Shown here piece after piece: positions 36,235-45,246 of a stretch of 64,000 nucleotides of DNA; position 1 is the first letter of the stretch; each line of letters starts with the position of its first letter. Under the pieces are notes generated by a model. That model was given only the letters and a program-made list of their open reading frames with translations. It ran no database searches and was not told the origin of the DNA. The stretch comes from Pyruvatibacter mobilis (GTDB lineage: Bacteria; Pseudomonadota; Alphaproteobacteria; CGMCC-115125). A program made the translations under genes and the position numbers. Location of the stretch: NCBI RefSeq assembly GCF_012848855.1, contig NZ_CP051630.1:537501-601500 (forward strand), written 5' to 3'.

Positions 36235-37113
36235 ATGGAAACCGTTCTGGGGATCATCGGCGGCTCGGGGGTCTATGACCATCCGGGGCTGAAGAATGCC
36301 GCGTGGACCGCGTTCGACAGCCCGTGGGGCACACCGTCCGACGCGCTCAATATCGGTGAGCTGGAAGGGCAGAAGGTGGTGTTCCTGCCGCGCCACGGGC
36401 GCGGGCACCGGCTGTCGCCGTCGGGTATCAATTACCGCGCCAATATCGACATCATGAAGCGGGCCGGGGTGACGGACATCATCTCGATTTCCGCCTGCGG
36501 ATCATTCCGCGAGGATCTGCCGCCGGGCGCCTTCGTGCTAGTGGACCAGTTCATCGACCGGACCTTTGCCCGCGAGAAGAGCTTCTTCGGCAACGGGCTG
36601 GTGGCCCATGTCTCCATGGCGCACCCGGTGGCTTCGCGCCTGCAGGACCATGCGGAAGAGGCGGCGAAGGCTGCGGGCATCAAGGTAGTGTCACGCGGCG
36701 GCACCTATCTGTGCATGGAGGGGCCACAATTCTCGTCCCTCGCCGAGAGCAACCTGTACCGCCAGTGGGGGTGTGACGTGATCGGCATGACCAACATGCC
36801 GGAGGCCAAGCTGGCGCGGGAAGCCGAGATTCCCTATGCGACGGTGGCCATGGTGACGGATTTCGACTGCTGGCACCCGGAGCATGACAATGTGGAGGTC
36901 ACCGACATCCTCGAGGTGATGCACGGCAATGCCGCCAACGCAGTGGAGCTGGTGACGCATCTGGCGCGCAACTTCCCGCGGGAGCGCGGCGCGTGCTCGT
37001 CGGGTGCCGACACGACGCTGGACACGGCGCTGATCACGGCCCCCGAGGCGCGCGACCCCGCGCTTATCGCCAAGCTCGACGCGGTGGCGGGCCGCGTGCT
37101 TTCCTCTTCCTGA
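36235..37113 (+). CDS. mtnP: S-methyl-5'-thioadenosine phosphorylase
   Basis: A 292-residue enzyme that phosphorolyses methylthioadenosine to adenine and methylthioribose-1-phosphate. Conserved segments are IIGGSGVYDHPGL at the start, the phosphate loop PRHGRGHRLSPSGINYRANI, and GGTYLCMEGPQFSSLAES followed by IGMTNMPEAKLAREAEI. It is followed by apt and mtnA, which take its two products, so this is a compact salvage operon. GGGAGAGATTGC upstream of the ATG supports the start. Confidence 0.96.
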   Translation: METVLGIIGGSGVYDHPGLKNAAWTAFDSPWGTPSDALNIGELEGQKVVFLPRHGRGHRLSPSGINYRANIDIMKRAGVTDIISISACGSFREDLPPGAFVLVDQFIDRTFAREKSFFGNGLVAHVSMAHPVASRLQDHAEEAAKAAGIKVVSRGGTYLCMEGPQFSSLAESNLYRQWGCDVIGMTNMPEAKLAREAEIPYATVAMVTDFDCWHPEHDNVEVTDILEVMHGNAANAVELVTHLARNFPRERGACSSGADTTLDTALITAPEARDPALIAKLDAVAGRVLSSS

Positions 37114-37143
37114 TTTCACATTTCAGATTTCGAGACCGATCCC

Positions 37144-37671
37144 ATGGATATCAAAGACCTCATCCGGACCATTCCCGATTATCCCAAGCCGGGCATCATG
37201 TTCCGGGATGTGACGACGCTCTTGAACGATGCGCGCGGTTTCCGCTGCACGATCGATGATCTGGTGCAGCTGCATGTGGTGAACCAGGTGGACGTGGTGG
37301 CGGGCATCGAGGCGCGCGGCTTCATCCTGGGCGGTGCGGTGGCGCACCAGCTGGGCAAGCCCTTCGTGCCGATCCGCAAGAAGGGCAAGCTGCCGGCGGA
37401 GACCATCGGCGTCGAATACGCGCTCGAATACGGCACCGACATGGTGGAGATGCATATCGACGCGGTAACGCCCGGCCAGCGCGTGCTGGTGGTGGATGAT
37501 CTGATTGCCACCGGCGGTACCGCCGAGGCGGCGATCAAGCTGATCCGCCAGGCCGAGGGCGAGGTGATTGCGGCGAGCTTCGTTATCGACCTGCCGGATC
37601 TCGGCGGCCGCAAGCGCATCGAGGCGCTGGGCGTGGAAGTGCAGACCCTGTGTGAATTTGAAGGCGAATAA
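37144..37671 (+). CDS. apt: adenine phosphoribosyltransferase
   Basis: A 175-residue enzyme forming AMP from adenine and PRPP. The PRPP-binding motif [13 protein letters not shown] is at 114-126. The N-terminal [18 protein letters not shown] and [18 protein letters not shown] segments are typical. It is placed between mtnP, which releases adenine, and mtnA, 30 and 23 bases away. Confidence 0.97.
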   Translation: MDIKDLIRTIPDYPKPGIMFRDVTTLLNDARGFRCTIDDLVQLHVVNQVDVVAGIEARGFILGGAVAHQLGKPFVPIRKKGKLPAETIGVEYALEYGTDMVEMHIDAVTPGQRVLVVDDLIATGGTAEAAIKLIRQAEGEVIAASFVIDLPDLGGRKRIEALGVEVQTLCEFEGE

Positions 37672-37694
37672 GCCTCCGGCTGAAAGGCGTTCCC

Positions 37695-38786
37695 ATGCAG
37701 ATCAACGGCACCGCCTACCGCACCATCTGGCCCGGTGAGGACGGGGCCTCGGTCGAGATCATCGACCAGACCCTTTTGCCCCATGTCTTCGAGGCGGCCG
37801 TGCTGCGCACGCTTGATGATGCGGCGCGGGCGATCGTCACCATGCAGGTGCGCGGTGCCCCGCTGATCGGGGCGACGGCAGCCTATGGGCTGTGGCTGGC
37901 GCTGCTGGCAGATCCGTCCGACGAGGCGCTGGACAGGGCCGCAGAGGTGCTGCTGGCGACACGGCCGACAGCCGTCAACCTGCGCTGGGCGATCAACGAC
38001 ATGCTTGCCCGGCTGCGGCCCGCGGCGCCGGATACGCGGGTGGCCATGGCGAAGGCGCGGGCCGGGGAGATCTGCGACGAGGATGTGGAAACCTGCCGGT
38101 CCATCGGCAGTCACGGGCTTGCGCTGATCGAGAAGATTGCCGCTGGCAAACAGGGCGGGCCGGTCAATATCCTGACCCATTGCAATGCGGGCTGGCTGGC
38201 GACGGTGGACTGGGGCACGGCGCTTGCCCCTATCTACATGGCCTTCAACAAGGGCATCGACGTGCATGTGTGGGTGGATGAGACGCGGCCGCGCAACCAG
38301 GGTGCTGCGCTGACGGCCTATGAGCTGGGCGCGCATGGCGTGCCGCACCGGATCATCGTCGACAATGCGGGCGGGCATCTGATGCAGCGCGGGCAGGTGG
38401 ATATGTGCATCGTCGGCACGGACCGCACCACGGCGTCAGGCGATGTGGCCAACAAGATCGGCACCTATCTCAAGGCGCTGGCAGCGCATGACAATGACGT
38501 GCCGTTCTATGTGGCCCTGCCGGGCACGACCATCGACTGGACCCTGCATGATGGCCGCGACATCCCCATCGAGGAGCGCGGCGCCGAGGAAGTGACGCGC
38601 ATGGCGGGCCGAGACGGCAGGGGCGGGGTGGTGCATGTGGATATAGCCGCCCCCGGGTCGCCTGCGGGCAACCCGGCCTTTGACGTCACGCCCGCGCGGC
38701 TGGTGACGGGGCTGATCACCGAGCGCGGCGTGTGCGCCGCAAGCGCTGAGGGGCTCTCGGGGCTTTATCCGGAGCAGGGGCGATGA
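37695..38786 (+). CDS. mtnA: S-methyl-5-thioribose-1-phosphate isomerase
   Basis: A 363-residue eIF2B-like isomerase converting methylthioribose-1-phosphate to methylthioribulose-1-phosphate. Conserved blocks are [33 protein letters not shown] (catalytic Cys), [18 protein letters not shown] and [19 protein letters not shown] (catalytic Asp). It follows mtnP and apt. Its last codons overlap the HIT gene start (ATGA). The rest of the methionine salvage pathway is not in the window. Confidence 0.96.
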   Translation: MQINGTAYRTIWPGEDGASVEIIDQTLLPHVFEAAVLRTLDDAARAIVTMQVRGAPLIGATAAYGLWLALLADPSDEALDRAAEVLLATRPTAVNLRWAINDMLARLRPAAPDTRVAMAKARAGEICDEDVETCRSIGSHGLALIEKIAAGKQGGPVNILTHCNAGWLATVDWGTALAPIYMAFNKGIDVHVWVDETRPRNQGAALTAYELGAHGVPHRIIVDNAGGHLMQRGQVDMCIVGTDRTTASGDVANKIGTYLKALAAHDNDVPFYVALPGTTIDWTLHDGRDIPIEERGAEEVTRMAGRDGRGGVVHVDIAAPGSPAGNPAFDVTPARLVTGLITERGVCAASAEGLSGLYPEQGR

Positions 38787-39190
38787 GCGATCCGTTCCGG
38801 CTCGACCCGCGGCTGGCGGATGAAGGGGTGCTGATTGCCTCCCTGCCGCTGTGCGACCTGCTCCTGCGCGATGACGCGCGCACCCTGTGGCTGATCCTGG
38901 TGCCGCGGGTGGCCCATGCGGTGGAGCTGCATGATCTCGGCCCGCATCAGCAGCAGCAATTGATGGCGGAGATGGTTGGTGCCTCGCGCGCGGTGGCGCA
39001 GGTGGCACAGCCCACCAAGGTGAATACCGGTGCGCTGGGCAACATCGTCCGTCAGCTGCACATTCACGTGGTGGCGCGCCACGAGGGCGACTTCGCATGG
39101 CCCGGCCCCGTATGGGGCATCGGCGAGCGTGAGCCGATGACGGCGGAGCGCAAGGCGGACCTGATCGGACAGCTGAAGCCGCTGCTCTAG
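38783..39190 (+). CDS. HIT family protein
   Basis: A 135-residue histidine-triad hydrolase/transferase-fold protein. The active-site region reads [13 protein letters not shown], two of the His positions of the H-x-H-x-H triad followed by VVAR, as in a divergent HIT subgroup of alphaproteobacteria. An upstream [17 protein letters not shown] segment is also family-like. It overlaps mtnA by 4 bases, so it is translationally coupled to the salvage operon. A nucleotidyl-hydrolase role is likely; the substrate is unknown. Confidence 0.87.
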   Translation: MSDPFRLDPRLADEGVLIASLPLCDLLLRDDARTLWLILVPRVAHAVELHDLGPHQQQQLMAEMVGASRAVAQVAQPTKVNTGALGNIVRQLHIHVVARHEGDFAWPGPVWGIGEREPMTAERKADLIGQLKPLL

Positions 39191-39197
39191 GGCGGGG

Positions 39198-39279
39198 GTG
39201 ACGGGCAGAGTTTTCGACCCCTCACCCTCCCACGTGCTGACGCACGCGGGCCCCTCCCTCTCCCGCAAGGGGAGAGGGG
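39198..39279 (+). repeat. 82-base direct repeat, copy 1 (module C)
   Basis: It starts GTGACGGGCAGAG and contains the CCCCTCACCCTCCCACG ... CCTCTCCCGCAAGGGGAGAGGGG module. It is identical to copy 2 at 39507-39588 except at 4 positions. The last part is a hairpin (CCCCTC...GAGGGG). Confidence 0.9.
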
Positions 39280-39350
39280 TTTTGGGGAAGGCCGTTGCTC
39301 TGATGGGTCCAGCGGTTCTCCAAAGCAATCCGTCCCTCCGATCCCGCTCA

Positions 39351-39471
39351 CCCTCCGGCTTGACCGGAGGGTCTCTGTCCCCGTGCCTGAGCAGGTGTTT
39401 CTTCCCTGTCGCCGGAGCCAGTCACCTCTCCCCTTGCGGGAGAGGTCGGTGCGTGAGCACCGGGTGAGGGG
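39351..39471 (+). repeat. intergenic repeat modules A and B, locus 1
   Basis: Module A is the palindrome CCCTCCGGCTTGACCGGAGGG at 39351-39371. Module B is the CACCTCTCCCCTTGCGGGAG / AGGTCGGTGCGTGAGCACCG / GGTGAGGGG block at 39422-39471, which has two hairpins. Both recur near 50465-50586 and 53609-53730 in the same order and orientation. The rest of 39191-39613 holds no gene. Confidence 0.85.
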
Positions 39472-39506
39472 TACAGCGGCGGCTTGTTAAACGGTCTTGG
39501 TGTTGC

Positions 39507-39588
39507 GTGACGGGCAAAGTTTTTGACCCCTCACCCTCCCACGTGCTGACGCACGCGGGCCCCTCTCTCTCCCGCGAGGGGAGAGGGG
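39507..39588 (+). repeat. 82-base direct repeat, copy 2 (module C)
   Basis: It matches copy 1 at 39198-39279 at 78 of 82 positions by direct reading. It ends 25 bases before the stop of the dienelactone hydrolase gene, so its hairpin may also act as that gene's transcript end. Confidence 0.9.
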
Positions 39589-39613
39589 TATTTGGGGGAC
39601 AGCAGATGTGTTT

Positions 39614-40321
39614 TTACAAATCCGCCATCTCGAACAGTTCGAGCGTGCGTTCGCGGGCCTGGGCGGTGGCGTCTTCGTCGTAATTCTTGCGGCGGTCGGA
39701 GTTGAAGCCGTGGTCGGCGTCATAGACATAGACGCGGACTTCCGGGTGCTCGGCCTCGATCTCGCGGACCCAGTCCATGGGGATGGTCTGATCCTGCTCG
39801 CCGAAATGCAGGATCGTCTCGCATTTGGGCTCTTCGCCGATGAAGTCGATGACGTGGCGGCCGTAATAGCCGGCGGCGGATGTCAGCCCCTTGCAGCGGC
39901 AGGCCGCCAGCCAGGCGACCGAGCCGCCATAGCAATAGCCGGTGATATGGACGCGCAGATTGTTCCGGGTGTGGAGGAAATCGATCGCCGCCTGAATGTC
40001 GCCCTTTGTGTGGGTGAAGCCTGCGGCGTCACGCAGCTTCATGGCGCGGGCGATATCTTCATCGGAGTAGGAAGCCTCGAAGCCCGGCTCCTCGCGATCA
40101 TAGAGAGAGGGGGCGACGACCTCGTAGCCGTCGGCGGCAAAGCCGTCGCACAGATCGCGGATATGGTCGGTGACGCCGAAGATTTCCTGCACCAGCACCA
40201 GGCCGCCCTTGCGGTCGATACTGGGGGGCGGGGTTGCATGATAGGCGGCGAGTTCCGCCCCGTCGCTGCGGCTCTTGAGGGTAATCGTCCGGCCCTTGCG
40301 GCCGTTCTGCGTCTGCGCCAT
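39614..40321 (-). CDS. dienelactone hydrolase family protein
   Basis: A 235-residue alpha/beta hydrolase. The catalytic triad is Cys130 (GYCYGG), Asp177 (FGEQDQTIP) and His204 (DADHGF), with Glu46 (QEIFG) in the position that activates the Cys nucleophile in carboxymethylenebutenolidases. True substrates of chromosomal members are often unknown. Start at the ATG at 40321 (MAQTQNGRKG), with GGAG upstream; the frame extends 78 bases further but without family similarity. It has no aromatic-degradation neighbours; the MaoC pair lies immediately upstream. Confidence 0.9.
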   Translation of the reverse strand: MAQTQNGRKGRTITLKSRSDGAELAAYHATPPPSIDRKGGLVLVQEIFGVTDHIRDLCDGFAADGYEVVAPSLYDREEPGFEASYSDEDIARAMKLRDAAGFTHTKGDIQAAIDFLHTRNNLRVHITGYCYGGSVAWLAACRCKGLTSAAGYYGRHVIDFIGEEPKCETILHFGEQDQTIPMDWVREIEAEHPEVRVYVYDADHGFNSDRRKNYDEDATAQARERTLELFEMADL

Positions 40322-40385
40322 CCGTCGGTGCTCCGGTTCCCTTCCGTGTGTCACGTCGGCGATCCGGCAGCATCGGATAGAGAGG

Positions 40386-40862
40386 CTAGAGGTCCTCACC
40401 CGGATCGCGGCGGGGCATCAGGCCCTGCCCGATGAAATGGAACACCATTTTACCGTCCTGATTAAAGCCCTCATTGCGATGGCGCACGATGCCCCATTCG
40501 GGGCGCGACTTGAGGGGGACGAGTTCCACGCATTCAGCGGAATAGGTGATGGTGTCGCCTGCGCGGACGGGATTGGGCCAGCGCATGTCGAAAAAGCCGG
40601 GGGAGGGGCCGCCCTGCGGGCTGTCGTCTTCAGCCGGGCGCGGGGTGGACTGGCGCAGGGCGATCATCAGTTTCATCCAGGTGGCGCTGGTATGCCATCC
40701 GGAGGCGATGAGACCGCCATAGGGGCCGTTCTTGGCGGCTTCGGGGTCTACGTGGAAGGGCTGGGGATCATATTTCCTGGCGAAACGGATGATCTCTTCT
40801 TCCGTGAAGGTGTAGGAGCCAAGCTCCATCTTCGAGCCGATCTTGAAATCTTCAAACCACAT
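40386..40862 (-). CDS. MaoC family dehydratase (second of a tandem pair)
   Basis: A 158-residue hot-dog-fold hydratase. The catalytic Asp/His region appears as RKYDPQPFHVDPEAAK (about 29-44), followed by YGGLIASGWHT. The family hydrates enoyl-CoA thioesters. The start at 40862 has GGAGG upstream. It lies 5 bases after the homologous gene at 40868-41341, and the two probably arose by duplication and may form a heterodimer; the pairing is inference. Confidence 0.9.
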   Translation of the reverse strand: MWFEDFKIGSKMELGSYTFTEEEIIRFARKYDPQPFHVDPEAAKNGPYGGLIASGWHTSATWMKLMIALRQSTPRPAEDDSPQGGPSPGFFDMRWPNPVRAGDTITYSAECVELVPLKSRPEWGIVRHRNEGFNQDGKMVFHFIGQGLMPRRDPGEDL

Positions 40863-40867
40863 GGAAC

Positions 40868-41341
40868 CTAGGCCTCCGCAGCTTCTTTTGTGCGGCACTC
40901 GAACATGGCCCAGCCTTCCATGGTCATCTTGAGTTCGCCGTTCTGGTTGTACATCTCCCACATGAAGCGGACGAGGCCCATGCCCGGGCGCGACTTGGAG
41001 CGGCGGCTTTCGAGCGTCTTGCGCGTCATGGAGAGCACGTCGCCCGCATAGACCGGCTTGCGCCAGCGCACTTCTTCCACGCCGGGGGCGCCCATGGAGG
41101 CGGATTTGTGCAGATAGCCGTCCCACATGATGCGCATGGCGATGGCGCAGTTCTGCCAGCCGGAGGTGGCGAGGCCGCCGAGCAGGGACGTCTTGGCGAT
41201 CTCTTCGTTGAGATGGAAAGGCTGCGGATCGAACTCGCTGGCGAAGTCGATCATCTCTTCCTTCTGAACGAGGTAGGAGCCGAATGTGACTTCCTCCCCA
41301 ACCGGGAAATCCTCCCAGTAAAGCTCCGGTGTGGTTGTCAT
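40868..41341 (-). CDS. MaoC family dehydratase (first of a tandem pair)
   Basis: A 157-residue hot-dog-fold protein homologous to its downstream neighbour: ASEFDPQPFHLNEEIAK (about 34-50), then LGGLATSGWQ and EEVRWRKPVYAGDVLSM. Both DPQPFH motifs retain the residues expected for hydratase activity. It is encoded 54 bases downstream of ychF on the same strand. Likely in enoyl-CoA hydration with the lipid genes elsewhere in the window; not proven. Confidence 0.9.
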   Translation of the reverse strand: MTTTPELYWEDFPVGEEVTFGSYLVQKEEMIDFASEFDPQPFHLNEEIAKTSLLGGLATSGWQNCAIAMRIMWDGYLHKSASMGAPGVEEVRWRKPVYAGDVLSMTRKTLESRRSKSRPGMGLVRFMWEMYNQNGELKMTMEGWAMFECRTKEAAEA

Positions 41342-41395
41342 CTTTTTGCTTATCCCGACTCTCTGCTGAGTTGGCCTGCTGAAACGGCGCTCTGA

Positions 41396-42493
41396 CTAAT
41401 TGGCGAACCTGAAATGAAGCACGTCGCCGTCCTGGACAATGTAGTCCTTGCCCTCAAGACGCATCTTGCCTGCTTCACGGGCCTGAGTCTCGCCGCCGAG
41501 GGATACGTAATCTTCGTATCCTATCGTCTCGGCACGGATAAAGCCCTTCTCGAAATCGGTGTGGATCACGCCGGCGGCCTGGGGCGCGCGGGTGCCGGCG
41601 CGGATCGTCCAGGCGCGGGCCTCCTTGGGCCCGGCGGTGAAATAGGTGCACAGGCCCAGAAGCCCGTAGCCGGAGCGGATGAGGCGGTTGAGGCCGGGCT
41701 CTTCCAGCTCCAGGGATTCAAGATATTCGGCCGCTTCCTCGTCATCGAGCTGGGCCAGTTCGGCCTCGATCTTGGCGGAGATGACGACGAAGGCCGCCCC
41801 TTCCGCTTCGGCGCGGGCGGCAACGGCCTTGGAGAAGTCGTTGCCGGTGGCGGCTGAGGCCTCGTCCACGTTGCAGACGTACAGAACCGGCTTGGAGGTG
41901 AGCAGCTGGAGCTTCTTCCACTCCTGCTCTTCGTCCTCGGAGATGTCGGCGAGGCGGGCGGGCTTGCCGTCGCGCAGCAGCACCAGCGCCTTTTCCATCA
42001 GCGCCACCTGCGCCTTGGCTTCCTTCTCGCCGGACTTGGCTTTCTTTTCGAGGGGGGCGATGCGGCGCTCAAGGCTGTCGAGATCGGCCAGCATCAGTTC
42101 GGTTTCCACCACGTCGGCATCGGCTGTGGGGTCGATGCGGCCTTCCACATGGGTGATGTCGTCATCCTCGAAGCAGCGCAGCACATAGGCGATGGCGTCC
42201 ACTTCGCGGATATTGGCGAGGAACTGGTTGCCGAGGCCTTCGCCCTGGCTTGCGCCCTTCACCAGACCGGCAATGTCCACGAAAGTGAGGCGGGCGGGGA
42301 TCACTTCCTTGGAGGTGGCAATGTCCGCCAGCTTGAACAGGCGCGGCTCGGGGACCGCGACCTCACCCACATTCGGCTCGATGGTGCAGAAGGGGTAGTT
42401 GGCCGCCTGGGCTGCCGCCGTCTTGGTCAACGCATTGAACAGCGTCGACTTGCCCACATTGGGAAGCCCCACAATGCCGCACTTGAACCCCAT
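41396..42493 (-). CDS. ychF: redox-regulated ATPase YchF (OLA1/Obg family)
   Basis: A 365-residue P-loop protein with G1 GLPNVGKSTLFNALT (8-22), the switch region PARLTFVDIAGLVKGASQGEGLGNQFL, a coiled-coil insert and a C-terminal TGS-like domain (GTRAPQAAGVIHTDFEKGFIRAE). YchF prefers ATP, binds ribosomes and modulates stress responses. Its start codon overlaps the pth stop by one base, the conserved pth-ychF arrangement. Confidence 0.97.
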   Translation of the reverse strand: MGFKCGIVGLPNVGKSTLFNALTKTAAAQAANYPFCTIEPNVGEVAVPEPRLFKLADIATSKEVIPARLTFVDIAGLVKGASQGEGLGNQFLANIREVDAIAYVLRCFEDDDITHVEGRIDPTADADVVETELMLADLDSLERRIAPLEKKAKSGEKEAKAQVALMEKALVLLRDGKPARLADISEDEEQEWKKLQLLTSKPVLYVCNVDEASAATGNDFSKAVAARAEAEGAAFVVISAKIEAELAQLDDEEAAEYLESLELEEPGLNRLIRSGYGLLGLCTYFTAGPKEARAWTIRAGTRAPQAAGVIHTDFEKGFIRAETIGYEDYVSLGGETQAREAGKMRLEGKDYIVQDGDVLHFRFAN

Positions 42494-43149
42494 CAGGTAT
42501 CGTCTCCGGATTTGCTGCCAGGCACTGCCGCGGCAGCCTTGGTGTCAGTCTTTTTCTTCGCGGGCTTTTCGGCAAAGCCCTGCTCACGCATGTCGAGCGC
42601 TACCCTGTTCATGAACTCGGAATCGCGCGCCTGCACAAGGTCCGGAAGTGCATTGCTGACCGCGCGGATCAGCGCGTCTACCCAGGGAAGCTCCGCTTTG
42701 GCGAAGTCATGCAGCACATAGCCGGGCACGCGGTTCTTGTCGCCGGGGTGGCCGACGCCGAGACGGACGCGTATGAAGTCCTTGCCATAGTGCGCTGCAA
42801 TAGAGCGGATGCCGTTGTGTCCTGCGGCGCCGCCGCCGGCCTTCACGCGGATCTTCGCAGGTGCGAGATCAATCTCGTCATAGATGACGTACACCTCGTT
42901 GGGGCCGAGCTTGTAGAAATTGGCGGCTTCGGAAACGGCAACGCCGCTTTCATTCATGAAGGTTGCCGGCTTGAGCAGCAGGATTTTTTCGCTGCCGATG
43001 CGCCCCTCGGCGACCTCGCCATGGAAGCGGGCGCGCCACGGGCCGAAGCCGTGCGCGCGGGCGATCTCGTCCACGGCCATGAAGCCGATATTGTGTCGGT
43101 GGTTCTGGTATTTCGGCCCGGGATTGCCGAGCCCGGCAATGAGGATCAT
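42493..43149 (-). CDS. pth: peptidyl-tRNA hydrolase
   Basis: A 218-residue enzyme that recycles peptidyl-tRNA. Catalytic His19 sits in [10 protein letters not shown], substrate-binding Asn10 in GLGNPG, and [39 protein letters not shown] and VRLGVGHPG follow. The C-terminal 30 residues are a Lys/Ala-rich extension ([19 protein letters not shown]) longer than in E. coli. It lies between rplY and ychF on one strand, all translation-linked. Confidence 0.97.
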   Translation of the reverse strand: MILIAGLGNPGPKYQNHRHNIGFMAVDEIARAHGFGPWRARFHGEVAEGRIGSEKILLLKPATFMNESGVAVSEAANFYKLGPNEVYVIYDEIDLAPAKIRVKAGGGAAGHNGIRSIAAHYGKDFIRVRLGVGHPGDKNRVPGYVLHDFAKAELPWVDALIRAVSNALPDLVQARDSEFMNRVALDMREQGFAEKPAKKKTDTKAAAAVPGSKSGDDT

Positions 43150-43253
43150 CGGGGCCTGTCCTCTTCAGGGTGCGGGTCTTTGGCCGGTCTTGAGCCGGTC
43201 TTGCGTCAGTCCGGAGCGCGCTGTCGGCGTCCGCTGCCTGAAACCGGCGGGGC

Positions 43254-43286
43254 GGGCGGGCATCTGATAGGGGCAGATGCCCGCCC
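43254..43286 (-). terminator. hairpin between rplY and pth
   Basis: GGGCGGGCATCTG (43254-43266) and CAGATGCCCGCCC (43274-43286) form a perfect 13-pair stem with a 7-base loop, 31 bases past the rplY stop. There is no T-tract, so it may be a transcript-end or mRNA-stability structure and not a full terminator. Confidence 0.6.
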
Positions 43287-43316
43287 GGCCGTGTCGCTGG
43301 TGCGGGGAGGGGAGGA

Positions 43317-43967
43317 TTACTCCTCGCCGCCTTCCTCCGCTGCGGCTTCCTCGCCGCTGTCCTCGCCTTCGGCGTCGCCTTCGTCATCCGCAACCGCGAT
43401 GGTCGGGGCGGCGATGGTGGCGATGGTGAAGTCGCGGTCGGTGATGGTCGGCTTGGCACCGGCGGGCAGGTCCACATGGGAAATGTGGATCGAGTCGCCG
43501 ATTTCCTTGCCGGTGAGGTCGATCACCAGTTCTTCCGGAATGTCGGAAGCGGGAACCTTCAGCTCGACTTCGTGACGCACCACGTTGAGCACGCCCTTCT
43601 TCTTGTCGATGCCGGGGCTCTGGTCTTCATTGATGAAGTGGACCGGGATCATCACGTTGATCCGCGAGCCCTTGCCGAGGCGCAGGAAGTCCACGTGGAT
43701 CACCCAGTCACGCACAGGGTCAAGCTGCACGTCGCGGGCGATAACGCGGGTCTTTTCGCCTTCCACGTCCAGCTCCAGGAGCGTGGACATGAAGTTGCCC
43801 GTGTTCCAGAGCTTGGTAACTTCGCGCTTCTCGACCTTGATCAGGGTCGGTTCTTTCTTGTCGCCGTAAATGACCGCAGGAACCTTGTCCTCACGCCGTG
43901 TTGCCCGTGCGGCCCCCTTGCCGGCACGGTCGCGGCGCTCAGCGGTCAACGCCATGGTCTGTGCCAT
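43317..43967 (-). CDS. rplY: 50S ribosomal protein L25 / general stress protein Ctc
   Basis: A 216-residue CTC-type L25 that binds 5S rRNA. N-terminal L25 domain (ALTAERRDRAGKGAARATRREDKVPAVIYG, about 5-35), C-terminal TL5-like domain, and an acidic Asp/Glu tail (EGDAEGEDSGEEAAAEEGGEE). Start at the ATG at 43967, preceded by GGAGACGACCA. The leader immediately upstream contains a terminator-like hairpin at 43999-44044 that could attenuate expression. Confidence 0.95.
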   Translation of the reverse strand: MAQTMALTAERRDRAGKGAARATRREDKVPAVIYGDKKEPTLIKVEKREVTKLWNTGNFMSTLLELDVEGEKTRVIARDVQLDPVRDWVIHVDFLRLGKGSRINVMIPVHFINEDQSPGIDKKKGVLNVVRHEVELKVPASDIPEELVIDLTGKEIGDSIHISHVDLPAGAKPTITDRDFTIATIAAPTIAVADDEGDAEGEDSGEEAAAEEGGEE

Positions 43968-43998
43968 TGGTCGTCTCCATTGAATGAGCGTCAAAACA

Positions 43999-44044
43999 AA
44001 AGGACGGCGTCTGGGCCCGAACGATGCGGGACCCGCCGTCCTTT
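43999..44044 (-). terminator. terminator or attenuator hairpin upstream of rplY
   Basis: AAAGGACGGCG (43999-44009) pairs with CGCCGTCCTTT (44034-44044). The loop contains a second CCCG/CGGG stem. On the minus strand it is followed by TTGTTTT, then the rplY ribosome site 32 bases before its ATG. It could end the mscS transcript or act as an rplY attenuator. Confidence 0.8.
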
Positions 44045-44152
44045 CCATCCACCTTCTCCCCTCCAGGGGTGCGGAAAAGGCTTTGGTGGCGGGGTTTTAG
44101 GGGAAAATGACCGGCAGGGCAAGCGGGGGATGCGTTCGCGCGACGGCTGGTC

Positions 44153-45211
44153 TCACTGGGCGGAGGATGGCGGCCGCGCAGCGGCTTTTTGCCTGTTTTC
44201 CAGCGTGTCGTCCGGTGGATCGGCCACGGTTACGGTTTCCATGGTGGCTTTCCAGCGCGGTTTGGGCTTGTCGGTGTCGCGGGGGGCAGGCCAGCCTTCG
44301 CGCTGGGCGTCACGGTCACCATCGGTTTCTTCGGTCTGGTCATGGAACAGCATGACATTGGTCTCGTAAGGCATATCGATGCCTGCCTCGTCCAGCGCAT
44401 GCTTGACTGCCGTCACCACCTGGCCGCGCACCTGCACCACGTCCGCGCGGCGGCTGTCGGTCCACCAGCGGGCGCGGATGGTGACCCAGCTTGCGGCCAG
44501 ATCCCACACCAGCGCCTCCGGGGCGGGGTCGGTCTTGATCTCCGGGATGGTCCTGAGGGCTTCAAGCACCACATCACGGGCCTGCTCGACGCCGTCGCCA
44601 TAGCCGATGCCGATATCGTACTGGCTGCGGCGCAGGTCATGGGCTGTCTTTACCAGGACCGCGCTTGTGTAAATGTCGCTGTTGGGAATGACAGCCCGCA
44701 GGCCGTCATAGGTCCTGATGAGGGTCGACCGGGTGAGGATGCGCTCGACCGTGCCCTCATAGCCGTTGACGACGATCTGGTCGTTTATCTCGAAGGGCTG
44801 GCGCAACAGGATCAGCATGCCGGCAAGCCAGTTTTGCAGGATATCCTTGAAGGCAAAGCCGATGGCGACGGAGCCGATGCCGAGGCCCGCGATCAAATCG
44901 CCGGGGTTGAGTGTCGGCATGACGATAGTCGCGGCCACCAGCACGCCGACCACGATGATTGTCCACCGGGCCAGGCCGCCGAGCATCATGCCCAGATCGC
45001 GGCGGCCACGCTTGTTGGCACGGCGGATGATGACGCTGCGGATGGCGCCGGACGTGAAGAACGCGCCGATGATGAGCACAATGGCGACGAGGAGATTGGG
45101 CGCAATGAAGATCAGCCCGTCGACCCAGCCATCCACCTTTTCCACCATGGAGGCGGGGTTGAGGTCGATGCGGCCGGGGAGGTCGGACGCTGGGTCTGTC
45201 GGCTGAAACAT
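44153..45211 (-). CDS. MscS-type mechanosensitive ion channel
   Basis: A 352-residue channel with an N-terminal helix pair (LIFIAPNLLVAIVLIIGAFF and ARWTIIVVGVLVAATIVM), then the pore-lining helix and MscS signature LGIGSVAIGFAFKDILQNWLAGMLILLRQPFEINDQIVV, then the cytoplasmic beta and alpha/beta domains. The 60-residue C-terminal tail is charged and probably disordered. MscS channels release solutes on osmotic downshift. An EcfG-like promoter candidate (45247-45272) lies 36 bases upstream, consistent with stress control. Confidence 0.93.
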   Translation of the reverse strand: MFQPTDPASDLPGRIDLNPASMVEKVDGWVDGLIFIAPNLLVAIVLIIGAFFTSGAIRSVIIRRANKRGRRDLGMMLGGLARWTIIVVGVLVAATIVMPTLNPGDLIAGLGIGSVAIGFAFKDILQNWLAGMLILLRQPFEINDQIVVNGYEGTVERILTRSTLIRTYDGLRAVIPNSDIYTSAVLVKTAHDLRRSQYDIGIGYGDGVEQARDVVLEALRTIPEIKTDPAPEALVWDLAASWVTIRARWWTDSRRADVVQVRGQVVTAVKHALDEAGIDMPYETNVMLFHDQTEETDGDRDAQREGWPAPRDTDKPKPRWKATMETVTVADPPDDTLENRQKAAARPPSSAQ

Positions 45212-45246
45212 GAAAGCGCCCGCGCAGGTTCTGACGTAACCGTCAA

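Noticed and set aside
39191-39613. Possible CRISPR array from repeated GC-rich units
   Set aside because: Units are unlike in length and type, spacers recur between loci, and no cas genes are present. They are dispersed hairpin repeats.
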